From an uncultured Eubacteriales bacterium (lineage in GTDB: Bacteria; Bacillota_A; Clostridia; Oscillospirales; Oscillospiraceae), in contig CASTQR010000010.1 in NCBI GenBank assembly GCA_949451265.1, positions 1-19,968 of the forward strand: 19,968 nt of DNA, given 5' to 3'. The position numbers were made by a program, and so were the translations under genes. Under the pieces are notes generated by a model. The model did not search any database, was not told the origin of the DNA, and saw nothing but the letters and a program-made list of their open reading frames with translations. Shown one piece after another: positions 13,710 through 19,968 of the stretch. The first letter of the stretch is position 1; every line of letters begins with the position of its first letter.

Positions 13710-14243
13710 TCAGGAAAATACGGTGTGCCGCCGCCGGTACCCGTCGTTGTCCTTCTGGCGCAGTTCCCGCTCCACCTGGGCCAGCTTCCGCTTCAGCTCC
13801 TCCCGCTTGGCCTCGTCCGTCTCAGCGCCGAGGCGCTGCTCCAGCTCCGCCCGCTTCTGCTTCAGCTTCTCAATCTCCCGATCCACCTTACTGGTGTCGC
13901 CGGTGCAGGTCTCCGGCTTTTTGTCCGGGTTCTTCCGGGCCGGGGCCTTCGCGCCCTGATCCCCTTCCGGGGCATCGGCATTCTCCGGCTGGTTTAGGGC
14001 CTCCGGCCCGCGTTCCGAGTCGTCAAAAAAGACCTTGGGCTGTCCGTCCTCGTCCCGGCCCAGCCAATAACAGCCCGACGGCTCCCGCTTCTTCTCCGGG
14101 ATGTACTCGTCCCTTCTGGGCTCTGTCGGGCGGTCTCGCTCCTCCTCCCCAGCCCGCCGGGCGGCGGGGGCTTCGGCGGTGCTGTCAACCGCCCGCAGGG
14201 GCCGGGCGGCGGTGCTGGTGTTGACGCTGGAAACTGGCGTCAT
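13710..14243 (-). CDS. Hypothetical small hydrophilic coiled-coil protein
   Basis: A 177-aa protein that I cannot assign to a characterised family. The start at 14243 (MTPVSSVNTS) is supported by GGAGGA 7 bases upstream. There is no signal peptide or membrane segment. The N-terminal ~45 residues are Ala/Arg/Glu-rich and probably disordered. A compact patch follows at about 46-75: DEYIPEKKREPSGCYW, then GRDEDGQPKVFFDD. Another acidic/Pro-rich linker leads to a charged heptad-like helix (~117-165: REIEKLKQKRAELEQRL..., KREELKRKLAQVEREL), and the end is DNDGYRRRHTVFS. Two cysteines (C58, C113) are present. Proteins with this general pattern occur, as I recall, in several Oscillospiraceae, so it is likely a real conserved gene. 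It lies 101 bp after the histidine kinase gene on the same strand with no terminator between, so it could be the third gene of that operon or use its own weak promoter. Confidence 0.75.
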   Translation of the reverse strand: MTPVSSVNTSTAARPLRAVDSTAEAPAARRAGEEERDRPTEPRRDEYIPEKKREPSGCYWLGRDEDGQPKVFFDDSERGPEALNQPENADAPEGDQGAKAPARKNPDKKPETCTGDTSKVDREIEKLKQKRAELEQRLGAETDEAKREELKRKLAQVERELRQKDNDGYRRRHTVFS

Positions 14244-14287
14244 GGCACATTCCTCCAATCCAAACAGTATGGCGCTTCCATGTCTCC

Positions 14288-14315
14288 AGTTTAGCGCCCC
14301 AAATTCGGATTGCAA
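14288..14315 (-). promoter_or_regulatory. Possible promoter of the coiled-coil gene
   Basis: Read on the - strand: TTGCAA (14315-14310), 16 bases, TAAACT (14293-14288). It is a moderate match only; read-through from the two-component operon is an alternative. Confidence 0.35.
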
Positions 14316-14344
14316 GGCTTTTGCGCTGAACCGTCCTCTGAATG

Positions 14345-15613
14345 TCACGAAATGTCCAGCAGGACGCTAAGGGAAAACCGCCCCCCGGCCTGCTCCGTCA
14401 GCACCGCCCCCCGGTACTTCTCCGCCACCGAGCGGATGTTGGAAAGGCCCGTCCCCGGTGGAGGAAGAACCGCCCCAGTACAGGGGTTCTCAAAGGCCAG
14501 CAGGTAAAAATCCCCCTGCCGCCGCCCGGACACCCGGATGGTTTTGGGGCCTTGGACAGCTTTGCAGGCGGCGAGGGCGTTGTCCAGGGCGTTGGCGAAG
14601 ATGACGCACAGGTCGAAGTCGTCAATGCCGCAGGGCCGGGGCAGGGACAGGGACACCTCCGCCGCCACATCGTCCACCAGCCCCAGCTTCTCCCCCAGAA
14701 GGATGTCCACCACCGGGTTCCCTGTCCGGCAGGGGAGGGAAAGCCCCCCGGAAACCGCCTCCAGCCTGTCCAGGTAGGCCCTGGCCTCCTCCGTCCGGCC
14801 GGAGGCCAGCAGGCCGTCCAGCACAGACAGGTGGTTTTTCACATCGTGGCGGAAGGACTTCGTTCGATCGTACCGGGCCTGGGCCTCCGTAACATACACC
14901 CGCTGGGCCTGGGCCGCCTGGGTGACGGCGTCCAGCGCCGCCCTGTCCCGGAAGCCCTGGCAAAGCTGGCGGTAGGCGTACAGCGTGCACAGCAGGGCCG
15001 CCAGCCCCATCCCCTGCAATCCAAAGAGGACGGCCTGCCGTCCGGCCTCCCCCGGAGGGAGGGTGACGGGGATAGCGCTGTAGGCGGTGCGCAGGATATA
15101 CAGCTCGGCGGCGAAGAAAAACAGGCCGGGGAACAACAGCAGACCGGCTTGGGGCGTAGGGCTGTCCTCCGTCCAGGCCAGCAGTTTTCGGATACCCCGG
15201 TAACACAGGGCGCACAGGCCGAAATAGGCCGCCAGCGCCGCCGCCAGCACCCCGTACAGCAGGGGGCTTCCCACAAGCTGGGGGAACAACGCCACCTCCA
15301 CCGAGTTCAGCAGGCCAAAGGAGAGCTGGGAGACGTAGAAGGCCAGCACCGCCCCCAGCCAGGACACGGGCTCCTGGTTCCCCAGCCAGAACCGGCTCAC
15401 GGCGTGCAGCGCCAGCACTCCCGCCGCGATGGGCAGCGGCTCGTCCAGCCCCAGCCGGACGGAGAGGGCGTCCACAAGGCACAGGGCGGCGCAGTAGGCG
15501 GCAAACTGCCAGGGCCTTGCCCGCCTGCCTGTAAGGCGGCCCATGAAGATCAGGTGTGCCGTACCCTGGCCCAGCAGGGCAGCCCCGTTGAAAAACAGGC
15601 TGAACCAGTCCAT
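14345..15613 (-). CDS. GHKL sensor histidine kinase (AgrC/LytS-type partner of LytTR regulator)
   Basis: A 422-aa membrane kinase. The ATG at 15613 overlaps the TGA of the response regulator gene by one base (TGATG), which points to translational coupling, with GAGAGGGGGAG just before it. The N-terminal ~215 residues form about six hydrophobic segments. A linker helix (~218-250) leads to the phospho-acceptor box SFRHDVKNHLSVLDGLL with H256. The N box is IFANALDNALAAC (N341, N345) and the G box is GTGLSNIR (387-394), typical of the HATPase_c_5 GHKL class used with LytTR regulators in peptide or envelope sensing. No agrB/agrD-like peptide gene is visible nearby, so the signal is unknown. Confidence 0.92.
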   Translation of the reverse strand: MDWFSLFFNGAALLGQGTAHLIFMGRLTGRRARPWQFAAYCAALCLVDALSVRLGLDEPLPIAAGVLALHAVSRFWLGNQEPVSWLGAVLAFYVSQLSFGLLNSVEVALFPQLVGSPLLYGVLAAALAAYFGLCALCYRGIRKLLAWTEDSPTPQAGLLLFPGLFFFAAELYILRTAYSAIPVTLPPGEAGRQAVLFGLQGMGLAALLCTLYAYRQLCQGFRDRAALDAVTQAAQAQRVYVTEAQARYDRTKSFRHDVKNHLSVLDGLLASGRTEEARAYLDRLEAVSGGLSLPCRTGNPVVDILLGEKLGLVDDVAAEVSLSLPRPCGIDDFDLCVIFANALDNALAACKAVQGPKTIRVSGRRQGDFYLLAFENPCTGAVLPPPGTGLSNIRSVAEKYRGAVLTEQAGGRFSLSVLLDIS

Positions 15614-16323
15614 CAACGCTCCCCCTCTCTCATGCGGCGCAGCAGGGCCTGGGACAGCTCCCGCTCCCGCAGACGGGAGACGGGGATAGCCTCCCCCTCG
15701 GGCAGCTGCACCTGCCCCGCCCGGCACCCCCGCACATAGTCCAGGTTCACCAGATAGCTCCGGTGGCATCGGAAGAAACGGCCGTCCACCTGCCGCTCCA
15801 GATCCCCCAGCCTGCCGTAATAGTCCACCACGCCCCCTGCCGACCGGTGAAGGTAGAGCTTGCGGCCCAGCACCTCGCCGTACACCAGCTCGGACAGGGG
15901 CACCACCTGGCACTCCGCCCCCCGCTGGATCACCAGGGGCTTGGCCTCCCGGCCTTCCAGCCGGTTCAGCGCCCGGTCCAGGGCGCGGTGGAACCGTTCC
16001 CCGTCCAGGGGCTTTACCAGATAGTCCAGCGGCTCCGCCTCAAAGGCGTCAAAGACATATTCCCTCAGCGCTGTCACGAAGATCAGCGGGCCCGCGAACC
16101 CCCGGCGCCGCAGGAGGCGGGCGGTCTCCAGCCCGTCGGGCGGGGCCATCCGCACATCCAAGAGGATCACGTCGAAGGGGCCGGCCTCCAGCAGGGCGGG
16201 GCCGCTGGCGAAGGTGCCGACGGTGTAATCCCCGCTGGGGGATTCCATCATATATCCTGCAAGCTGTTCCGCGAGCGCCTGGGCCATATGGGGCTCATCA
16301 TCGCAGATGGCAAATTTGATCAT
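15613..16323 (-). CDS. LytTR-family response regulator
   Basis: A 236-aa cytosolic DNA-binding response regulator. The ATG at 16323 (MIKFAICDDE) is chosen because GGGGGAG lies 8 bases upstream and because the receiver domain begins there. The receiver (1-~120) has the acidic pair D8/D9, phospho-acceptor D56 (VILLDVRM), T84 and K104. The LytTR DNA-binding domain (~135-232) shows ELVYGEVLGRKLYLH, FFRCHRSYLVNLDYV and a C-terminal PVSRLRERELSQALLRRM. It is first in the operon and overlaps the kinase gene. LytTR regulators commonly control bacteriocins, envelope functions or uptake genes. The divergent TauE/SafE gene and the downstream coiled-coil gene are candidate targets by position only. Confidence 0.93.
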   Translation of the reverse strand: MIKFAICDDEPHMAQALAEQLAGYMMESPSGDYTVGTFASGPALLEAGPFDVILLDVRMAPPDGLETARLLRRRGFAGPLIFVTALREYVFDAFEAEPLDYLVKPLDGERFHRALDRALNRLEGREAKPLVIQRGAECQVVPLSELVYGEVLGRKLYLHRSAGGVVDYYGRLGDLERQVDGRFFRCHRSYLVNLDYVRGCRAGQVQLPEGEAIPVSRLRERELSQALLRRMREGER

Positions 16324-16342
16324 GTCCGTCACTCCCCCATTT

Positions 16343-16371
16343 AGAATACCAGAACCGGGGCGGCGGAGCAA
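16343..16371 (-). promoter_or_regulatory. Promoter of the two-component operon
   Basis: Read on the - strand: TTGCTC (16371-16366), 17 bases, TATTCT (16348-16343) with an extended TGG just upstream. The transcript would start only ~12-15 bases before the ATG region. Confidence 0.55.
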
Positions 16372-16417
16372 GGGCCCTGTCACGAGCTGCGCTGGGAATG
16401 TCTTGAAACGGCGGCCT

Positions 16418-16446
16418 TTGACAAATCACGGCGGCGGGCTTATAAT
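16418..16446 (+). promoter_or_regulatory. Perfect-consensus sigma-70 promoter of the TauE/SafE gene
   Basis: TTGACA (16418-16423), exactly 17 bases, TATAAT (16441-16446): both hexamers match consensus at all six positions. The predicted start near 16453 leaves a leader of only about 27 bases. Confidence 0.9.
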
Positions 16447-16479
16447 ACGGGCAGCACAATATTCTGATGGGCTGAGGAG

Positions 16480-17262
16480 ATGAAACATTACAAAATGTTT
16501 ACTTTTATCATCTGTTTCCTGGCTGGAATCGGCGCGGGGCTGGGCACCGGCTTTGCCGGCATGAGCGCCGCCGCCGTCATCAGCCCCATGCTGATCACCT
16601 TCCTGAATATGGAACCCTACTCCGCCGTGGGCATCGCCCTGGCCAGCGATGTGCTGGCCAGCGCCGTCTCCGCATACACCTACCACAAAAACAAGAACCT
16701 GGACATAAAAAACGGCCTGGTGATGATGGGGGCGGTGCTGTGCTTCACCCTGGTGGGGAGCTGGGTGTCCAGCCTGGTGCCCGCCGCCACCATGGGGGGC
16801 TTCTCCACCGTCATGACCCTGTTCCTGGGCGTCAAGTTCATCGTCAAGCCCGTCATGACCACCAAGGAGTCCATGGAGGCGGTGGATCCCAAAAAGCGGG
16901 TGGTGCAGTCCCTGGTGTGCGGCTCCATGATCGGCTTCATCTGCGGCTTCGTGGGGGCGGGGGGCGGCATGATGATGCTGCTGATCCTCACCTCCGTCTT
17001 AGGTTACGAATTGAAAACCGCCGTGGGCACCAGCGTGTTCATCATGGCCTTCACCGCCTTCACCGGCGCGGCCAGCCACTTCGCCATCGGCGGGATGCCG
17101 GATCTTTGGGTGCTGGCGCTGTGCGTGCTGTCCACCCTGCTGTGGGCCCGGATTGCCGCCCGGTTCGCCAACAAAGCCAGCCCCATCGTACTGAACCGGG
17201 CCACCGGCGTGGTGCTGGTGGTGCTGGGGGCGGCCATCCTGATTTTCAACTTTTTGCAATAA
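16480..17262 (+). CDS. TauE/SafE-family membrane permease
   Basis: A 260-aa membrane protein with about eight hydrophobic segments arranged as two similar halves. The first half starts FLAGIGAGLGTGFAGMSAAAVISPML; the second starts SMIGFICGFVGAGGGMMMLLILTSVLGYELKTAVGTSVFIMAFTAFTGA. This GxGxGxxG...P / GxxGGGxG layout is characteristic of the TauE/SafE (DUF81) family, whose members export sulfite, sulfoacetate or other small organic anions. The substrate here is unknown. The start is uncertain: the ATG at 16480 directly abuts its AGGAG, which is too close for efficient initiation, while the next in-frame ATG (16495) is ~15 bases from it. Expression is driven by an unusually perfect promoter. 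It is a single-gene unit, divergent from the two-component operon, and ends at a strong terminator. Confidence 0.9.
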   Translation: MKHYKMFTFIICFLAGIGAGLGTGFAGMSAAAVISPMLITFLNMEPYSAVGIALASDVLASAVSAYTYHKNKNLDIKNGLVMMGAVLCFTLVGSWVSSLVPAATMGGFSTVMTLFLGVKFIVKPVMTTKESMEAVDPKKRVVQSLVCGSMIGFICGFVGAGGGMMMLLILTSVLGYELKTAVGTSVFIMAFTAFTGAASHFAIGGMPDLWVLALCVLSTLLWARIAARFANKASPIVLNRATGVVLVVLGAAILIFNFLQ

Positions 17263-17274
17263 AGCGCGAGAAAA

Positions 17275-17311
17275 CGCCCCGGTGTATTCAGACACCGGGG
17301 CGCGTTTTTTT
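17275..17311 (+). terminator. Terminator between TauE/SafE gene and Dpp-type operon
   Basis: An 11-bp perfect stem (17275-17285 with 17292-17302), a 6-base loop and then CGTTTTTTT. On the - strand the stem is followed by TTTT, and the convergent ATPase gene ends 3 bases away, so it probably serves both directions. Confidence 0.92.
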
Positions 17312-17313
17312 GC

Positions 17314-18039
17314 TCAATCCAGGGCCAGCGATGCCGCCAGCAGCTTCTTGGTGTACTCATGTTTTGGGTGGTCGTAGATCCCGTCCACGTCCCCCTCCTC
17401 CACGATCTGACCGCCGGTCATCACCGCCACCCGGTCACAGAGCTGGTACACCACCGCCAGGTCATGGGAGATGAACAGATAGGACAGCCCCAGCCTTTCC
17501 TTCAAGTCCGCCAGCAGGCGGAGAATCTGGGCCTGGAGGGTCACGTCCAGGGCGGACACCGGCTCGTCCAGCACAATGAGCCTGCTGCCCTGGATCAGGG
17601 CGGCGGCGATGGCCACCCGCTGGCGCTGCCCGCCGGAGAGCTGGGCGGGCTTCCGGGCCAGGTGCTCCGCCTCCAGCCCCACCAGGGGGAGGAAGTCCCG
17701 CACCCTTTGGCGGCGCTCCGCCTTGTCCTTGACCCCCGCCGCCCGGAGGGGTTCCTCCAAAATCCAGCCCACGGTCTTTGCCGGGTTCAGGGAGCCGTAG
17801 GGATCCTGGAACACCATCTGAGGCCGGGGGCTGTTCACCGCCAGGGTCCCGGTGATATCCGTCACCATGCCCAGCACGCATTTCGCCAGGGTGGACTTGC
17901 CGGAACCCGACTCCCCCACCACGCCCAGCACCTCGCCGGGGGCCAGGGCCAGGGTCACGTTCCGCAGCACCTGCTTCCGGGCCTTGCCCCGTCCGTACCA
18001 GCTGTTCAGGTGTTCCATGCGCAGGATGGGCTCAGCCAT
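17314..18039 (-). CDS. Dpp/Opp/Nik-type ABC transporter ATPase, second subunit
   Basis: A 241-aa cytosolic ATPase of the peptide/nickel importer class (DppF/OppF/NikE position). It contains Walker [10 protein letters not shown], the Q-loop context [12 protein letters not shown], signature [12 protein letters not shown], Walker [14 protein letters not shown] and the switch His in [10 protein letters not shown]. The start ATG overlaps the last 8 bases of the preceding ATPase gene (ATGGCTGA), with GAAGGAA as RBS. It is shorter than typical OppF/DppF (~310-330 aa), ending soon after the [21 protein letters not shown] motif, without the usual C-terminal extension; the length is nearer to NikE-like proteins. 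It is the last gene of the operon. Confidence 0.93.
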   Translation of the reverse strand: MAEPILRMEHLNSWYGRGKARKQVLRNVTLALAPGEVLGVVGESGSGKSTLAKCVLGMVTDITGTLAVNSPRPQMVFQDPYGSLNPAKTVGWILEEPLRAAGVKDKAERRQRVRDFLPLVGLEAEHLARKPAQLSGGQRQRVAIAAALIQGSRLIVLDEPVSALDVTLQAQILRLLADLKERLGLSYLFISHDLAVVYQLCDRVAVMTGGQIVEEGDVDGIYDHPKHEYTKKLLAASLALD

Positions 18040-18841
18040 TTCCTTCGCCCCCTCTCAGCTTCCTCCGGCTGGGCCGGGAGGCGATCAGCAGCTTGGTGTA
18101 GTCCTCTTTCGGGTGATGGAACACCTCATCCGCGGGGCCTGTCTCCACGATCCGCCCCTGCTTCATCACCACCACCCGCCCACACAGGGCCTTCACCACC
18201 CCCAGGTCGTGGGAGATGAACAGGATGGCGGTGCCCTCCCGCCGGTTGATGTCCTTCAGCGTGTCCAGGATCTGGGCCTGGATGGTCACGTCCAGCGCCG
18301 TGGTGGGCTCGTCCGCGATCAGCAGGCGGGGCCGCAGCACCAGCGCAGCCGCGATCATCACCCGCTGCCGCATCCCGCCGGACAGCTGGTGGGGGTACTG
18401 CCGGTACAGCCCCTCCGGGTCGGGCAGGCCCGCCAGGGCCATGGCGTCCAGGGCCTTGGCCTTCCGCTCCTCCCTGGGCAGCTTCTCGTGGATCCGCAGG
18501 GACTCCTCCACCTGCTTGCCAATCCGCATGGTGGGGTTCAGGCTGGTCATGGGTTCCTGGAAGATGATGGACAGATCCCGGCCCTGGTACTGCCGCAGCT
18601 CCTCCCGGGACAGGGGCAGGAGATCCGTCCCGTCAAACAGGGCCCGGCCCGTCACCGCCGCCCGGCTCCGGGGCACCAGCCCCATGAGGGCGTGGGCGGT
18701 CATGGACTTGCCGGAACCGGACTCCCCCACAATGCCCACGATCTCCCCCTCGTCCATTTGGAGGGAGAACTTGTCCACCGCCGTAAAGGGCTCCTGCCTG
18801 TCAGTGAACACCACCGACAGGTCTTGTACGTCCAGCATCAT
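18032..18841 (-). CDS. Dpp/Opp/Nik-type ABC transporter ATPase, first subunit
   Basis: A 269-aa ATPase in the DppD/OppD/NikD position. The ATG at 18841 overlaps the permease stop as ATGA; a second ATG follows at once (18838), so the exact first Met is ambiguous by one codon. It has Walker [29 protein letters not shown], signature [12 protein letters not shown], Walker [20 protein letters not shown] and the switch His in [10 protein letters not shown]. The terminal [15 protein letters not shown] is typical of the class. It works as a heterodimer with the next ATPase to power import through the two permeases encoded upstream. Peptide, nickel or another cation/oligopeptide substrate cannot be separated on this evidence. 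Confidence 0.93.
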   Translation of the reverse strand: MMLDVQDLSVVFTDRQEPFTAVDKFSLQMDEGEIVGIVGESGSGKSMTAHALMGLVPRSRAAVTGRALFDGTDLLPLSREELRQYQGRDLSIIFQEPMTSLNPTMRIGKQVEESLRIHEKLPREERKAKALDAMALAGLPDPEGLYRQYPHQLSGGMRQRVMIAAALVLRPRLLIADEPTTALDVTIQAQILDTLKDINRREGTAILFISHDLGVVKALCGRVVVMKQGRIVETGPADEVFHHPKEDYTKLLIASRPSRRKLRGGEGNG

Positions 18842-19647
18842 TGCGCGCTCCCCCCCATCCGTTCCCGGATTCCCTCGCCCAGCAGGCCCACGCCCAAAAT
18901 CAGCAGGATGGCCGCCAGCCCCGGGAAGATGGCGCACCAGGGCAGGGTGAACAGCACCCCCTGGCCATCCTTCAGCATATAACCCAGGCTGGGCTCGGTG
19001 GCGTTGACGCCGATCCCCAGGTAGCTCATGGACGCCTCCGCCAGCACCGCGTTGTTGAAGCCGATGGTCAGCCCGGACAGCAGGGTGGGCCAGATGTTGG
19101 GCAGGATGTGAACGAAAATGATCCGCAGATCGGGCACACCCATCAGCTTTGCCGTCTGGACGAAGTCCCGGTCCCGGTATTTCAGGAACTCCCCCCGCAC
19201 CAGCCGGGCAAAGCTGGGGATGAACAGCACCCCCAGCGCCCCGATGACGTTATACTTCCCCGGCCCGGTGAGGGCCAGCACCACCAGCGCCAGCAGGACG
19301 CTGGGGAAGGCGGCCACCGCGTCGCACAGGCGCATGATCAGCGCGTCCAACCCTCCGCCATAGTAGCCGCACAGCGCGCCGATGATCAGCCCGCACACCG
19401 CCCCCACCGCCAGCACCGCCAGGGCGATGGTGAGGGTGGAGCCCGCCCCCTCCAACGTGCGGGACAGGATATCCCGGCCCATGGAGTCGCAGCCGAAGGG
19501 GTGGGCCAGGGAAGGGGCCGCATTCCGGGCCGCCTTGTCCATGGCGGAGGGGACGTAGGGCGTCCAGAACAGGCCGGTGGCGGTGAAGGCCAGCATACAG
19601 GCGGTGAGGACGCCGCCAATGGTGAGATACCAGCTTCTCTTTTTCAT
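18838..19647 (-). CDS. Dpp/Opp/Nik-type ABC permease, DppC-like
   Basis: A 269-aa inner-membrane permease. The ATG at 19647 (MKKRSWYL) is chosen because GGGAGG lies 7 bases upstream; a TTG-initiated extension of six codons would overlap the upstream gene and has no RBS. The sequence shows the DppC/NikC pattern: an N-terminal membrane segment, HPFGCDSMGRDILSRTLEGAGSTL, a membrane core (GLIIGALCGYYGG) and the EAA loop RDRDFVQTAKLMGVPDLRIIFVHILPN. SMSYLGIGV and a C-terminal hydrophobic helix follow. It starts 4 bases after the stop of the DppB-like gene and overlaps the ATPase gene by 4 bases, so the operon is tightly coupled. Confidence 0.93.
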   Translation of the reverse strand: MKKRSWYLTIGGVLTACMLAFTATGLFWTPYVPSAMDKAARNAAPSLAHPFGCDSMGRDILSRTLEGAGSTLTIALAVLAVGAVCGLIIGALCGYYGGGLDALIMRLCDAVAAFPSVLLALVVLALTGPGKYNVIGALGVLFIPSFARLVRGEFLKYRDRDFVQTAKLMGVPDLRIIFVHILPNIWPTLLSGLTIGFNNAVLAEASMSYLGIGVNATEPSLGYMLKDGQGVLFTLPWCAIFPGLAAILLILGVGLLGEGIRERMGGSAQ

Positions 19648-19651
19648 GCCG

Positions 19652-19968
19652 CTACCTCCCATCAATCCGGGGATCCATCACCCGGTAGAGGAGATCCGCC
19701 AGAAAATTGCAGCCCACCACCACCGCCGCCAGCAGCACCACGATGGCCTGCACCACCGGGTAGTCCCGGCTGCCGATGGACGAGATGAGGATGCGCCCCA
19801 GGCCAGGGATGCTGAACACCTGCTCCACCACGATGGAGCCGGCCATAATGTCGCCAATCGCCATGGCCAGGAAGGTCACCACCGGGATCATGGCGTTGCG
19901 CAGCACGTGCCGCCGCAGGGCGGAGCCCCGGCTGTTCCCCTTGCTGTAGGCGGTGCGGATGTAGTCCT
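19652..19968 (-). CDS. Dpp/Opp/Nik-type ABC permease, DppB-like (truncated by window edge)
   Basis: Only the C-terminal ~105 residues are in the window; the frame stays open to the edge at 19968. The visible part starts inside the EAA loop (DYIRTAYSKGNSR, then ALRRHVLRNAMIPVVT), followed by MAGSIVVEQVFSIPGLGRI and a final hydrophobic helix ending in DPRIDGR, all standard for DppB/NikB subunits. The stop is TAG at 19652-19654. The solute-binding protein of this importer is expected upstream, outside the window. Confidence 0.93.
   Translation of the reverse strand, partial: DYIRTAYSKGNSRGSALRRHVLRNAMIPVVTFLAMAIGDIMAGSIVVEQVFSIPGLGRILISSIGSRDYPVVQAIVVLLAAVVVGCNFLADLLYRVMDPRIDGR

Noticed and set aside
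16447..16479. Possible riboswitch before the TauE/SafE gene
   Set aside because: The predicted leader is only about 27 bases, too short for any known aptamer.
19648..19665. TTG-initiated extension of the DppC-like permease
   Set aside because: The ATG at 19647 has an ideally spaced GGGAGG, and the extension overlaps the upstream gene without an RBS.

Overview
The window is GC-rich, with long GC-rich genes and short AT-richer gaps. The gene content (an acyl-CoA dehydrogenase/ETF/rubredoxin fusion, a flavodiiron protein, CUT1 sugar transport, LytTR two-component genes, a YesL-like DUF624 protein) fits a strictly anaerobic, butyrate-type gut Firmicute of the Oscillospiraceae (Flavonifractor / Lawsonibacter / Intestinimonas-like). 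That placement is inferred from protein families and base composition; there is no rRNA gene here.

Layout. (1) 1-2551, + strand: the 3' part of a three-domain redox fusion (acyl-CoA dehydrogenase C-terminus, EtfA FAD-binding domain, rubredoxin), then an FprA-type flavodiiron protein and a terminator. Rubredoxin is the classical electron donor of flavodiiron proteins, so the pair looks like a route from acyl-CoA or ETF flavins to O2 or NO. (2) 2564-13356: a carbohydrate region. It holds an amylosucrase-like GH13_4 enzyme followed by a four-repeat PepSY protein (- strand), a divergent AraC regulator (+), a GH36 alpha-galactosidase (-), a CUT1 ABC importer of binding protein plus two permeases without its own ATPase (-), and a divergent DUF624 membrane protein (+). 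Together these make a plausible raffinose-family oligosaccharide pathway: uptake, alpha-galactosidase releasing sucrose, GH13_4 enzyme splitting sucrose, AraC control. (3) 13357-16323: terminators and hairpins, a small coiled-coil orphan protein (-), and a LytTR response regulator with a GHKL histidine kinase (-). (4) 16418-17311: a TauE/SafE permease (+) behind a perfect-consensus sigma-70 promoter. (5) 17314-19968: the end of a Dpp/Opp/Nik-type ABC operon on the - strand (two ATPases, one complete permease and one truncated by the window edge), tightly overlapped.

The most unusual non-coding object is a 160-bp near-palindrome (9024-9183) with 15-bp terminal inverted repeats (14 of 15 matching), flanked by TTA on both sides. 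One TTA is the stop codon of the sugar permease. It looks like a MITE-like element inserted exactly at the end of the gene. The most unusual coding object is the dehydrogenase-EtfA-rubredoxin fusion next to fprA. I see no CRISPR array, tRNA, rRNA, phage gene or transposase gene.
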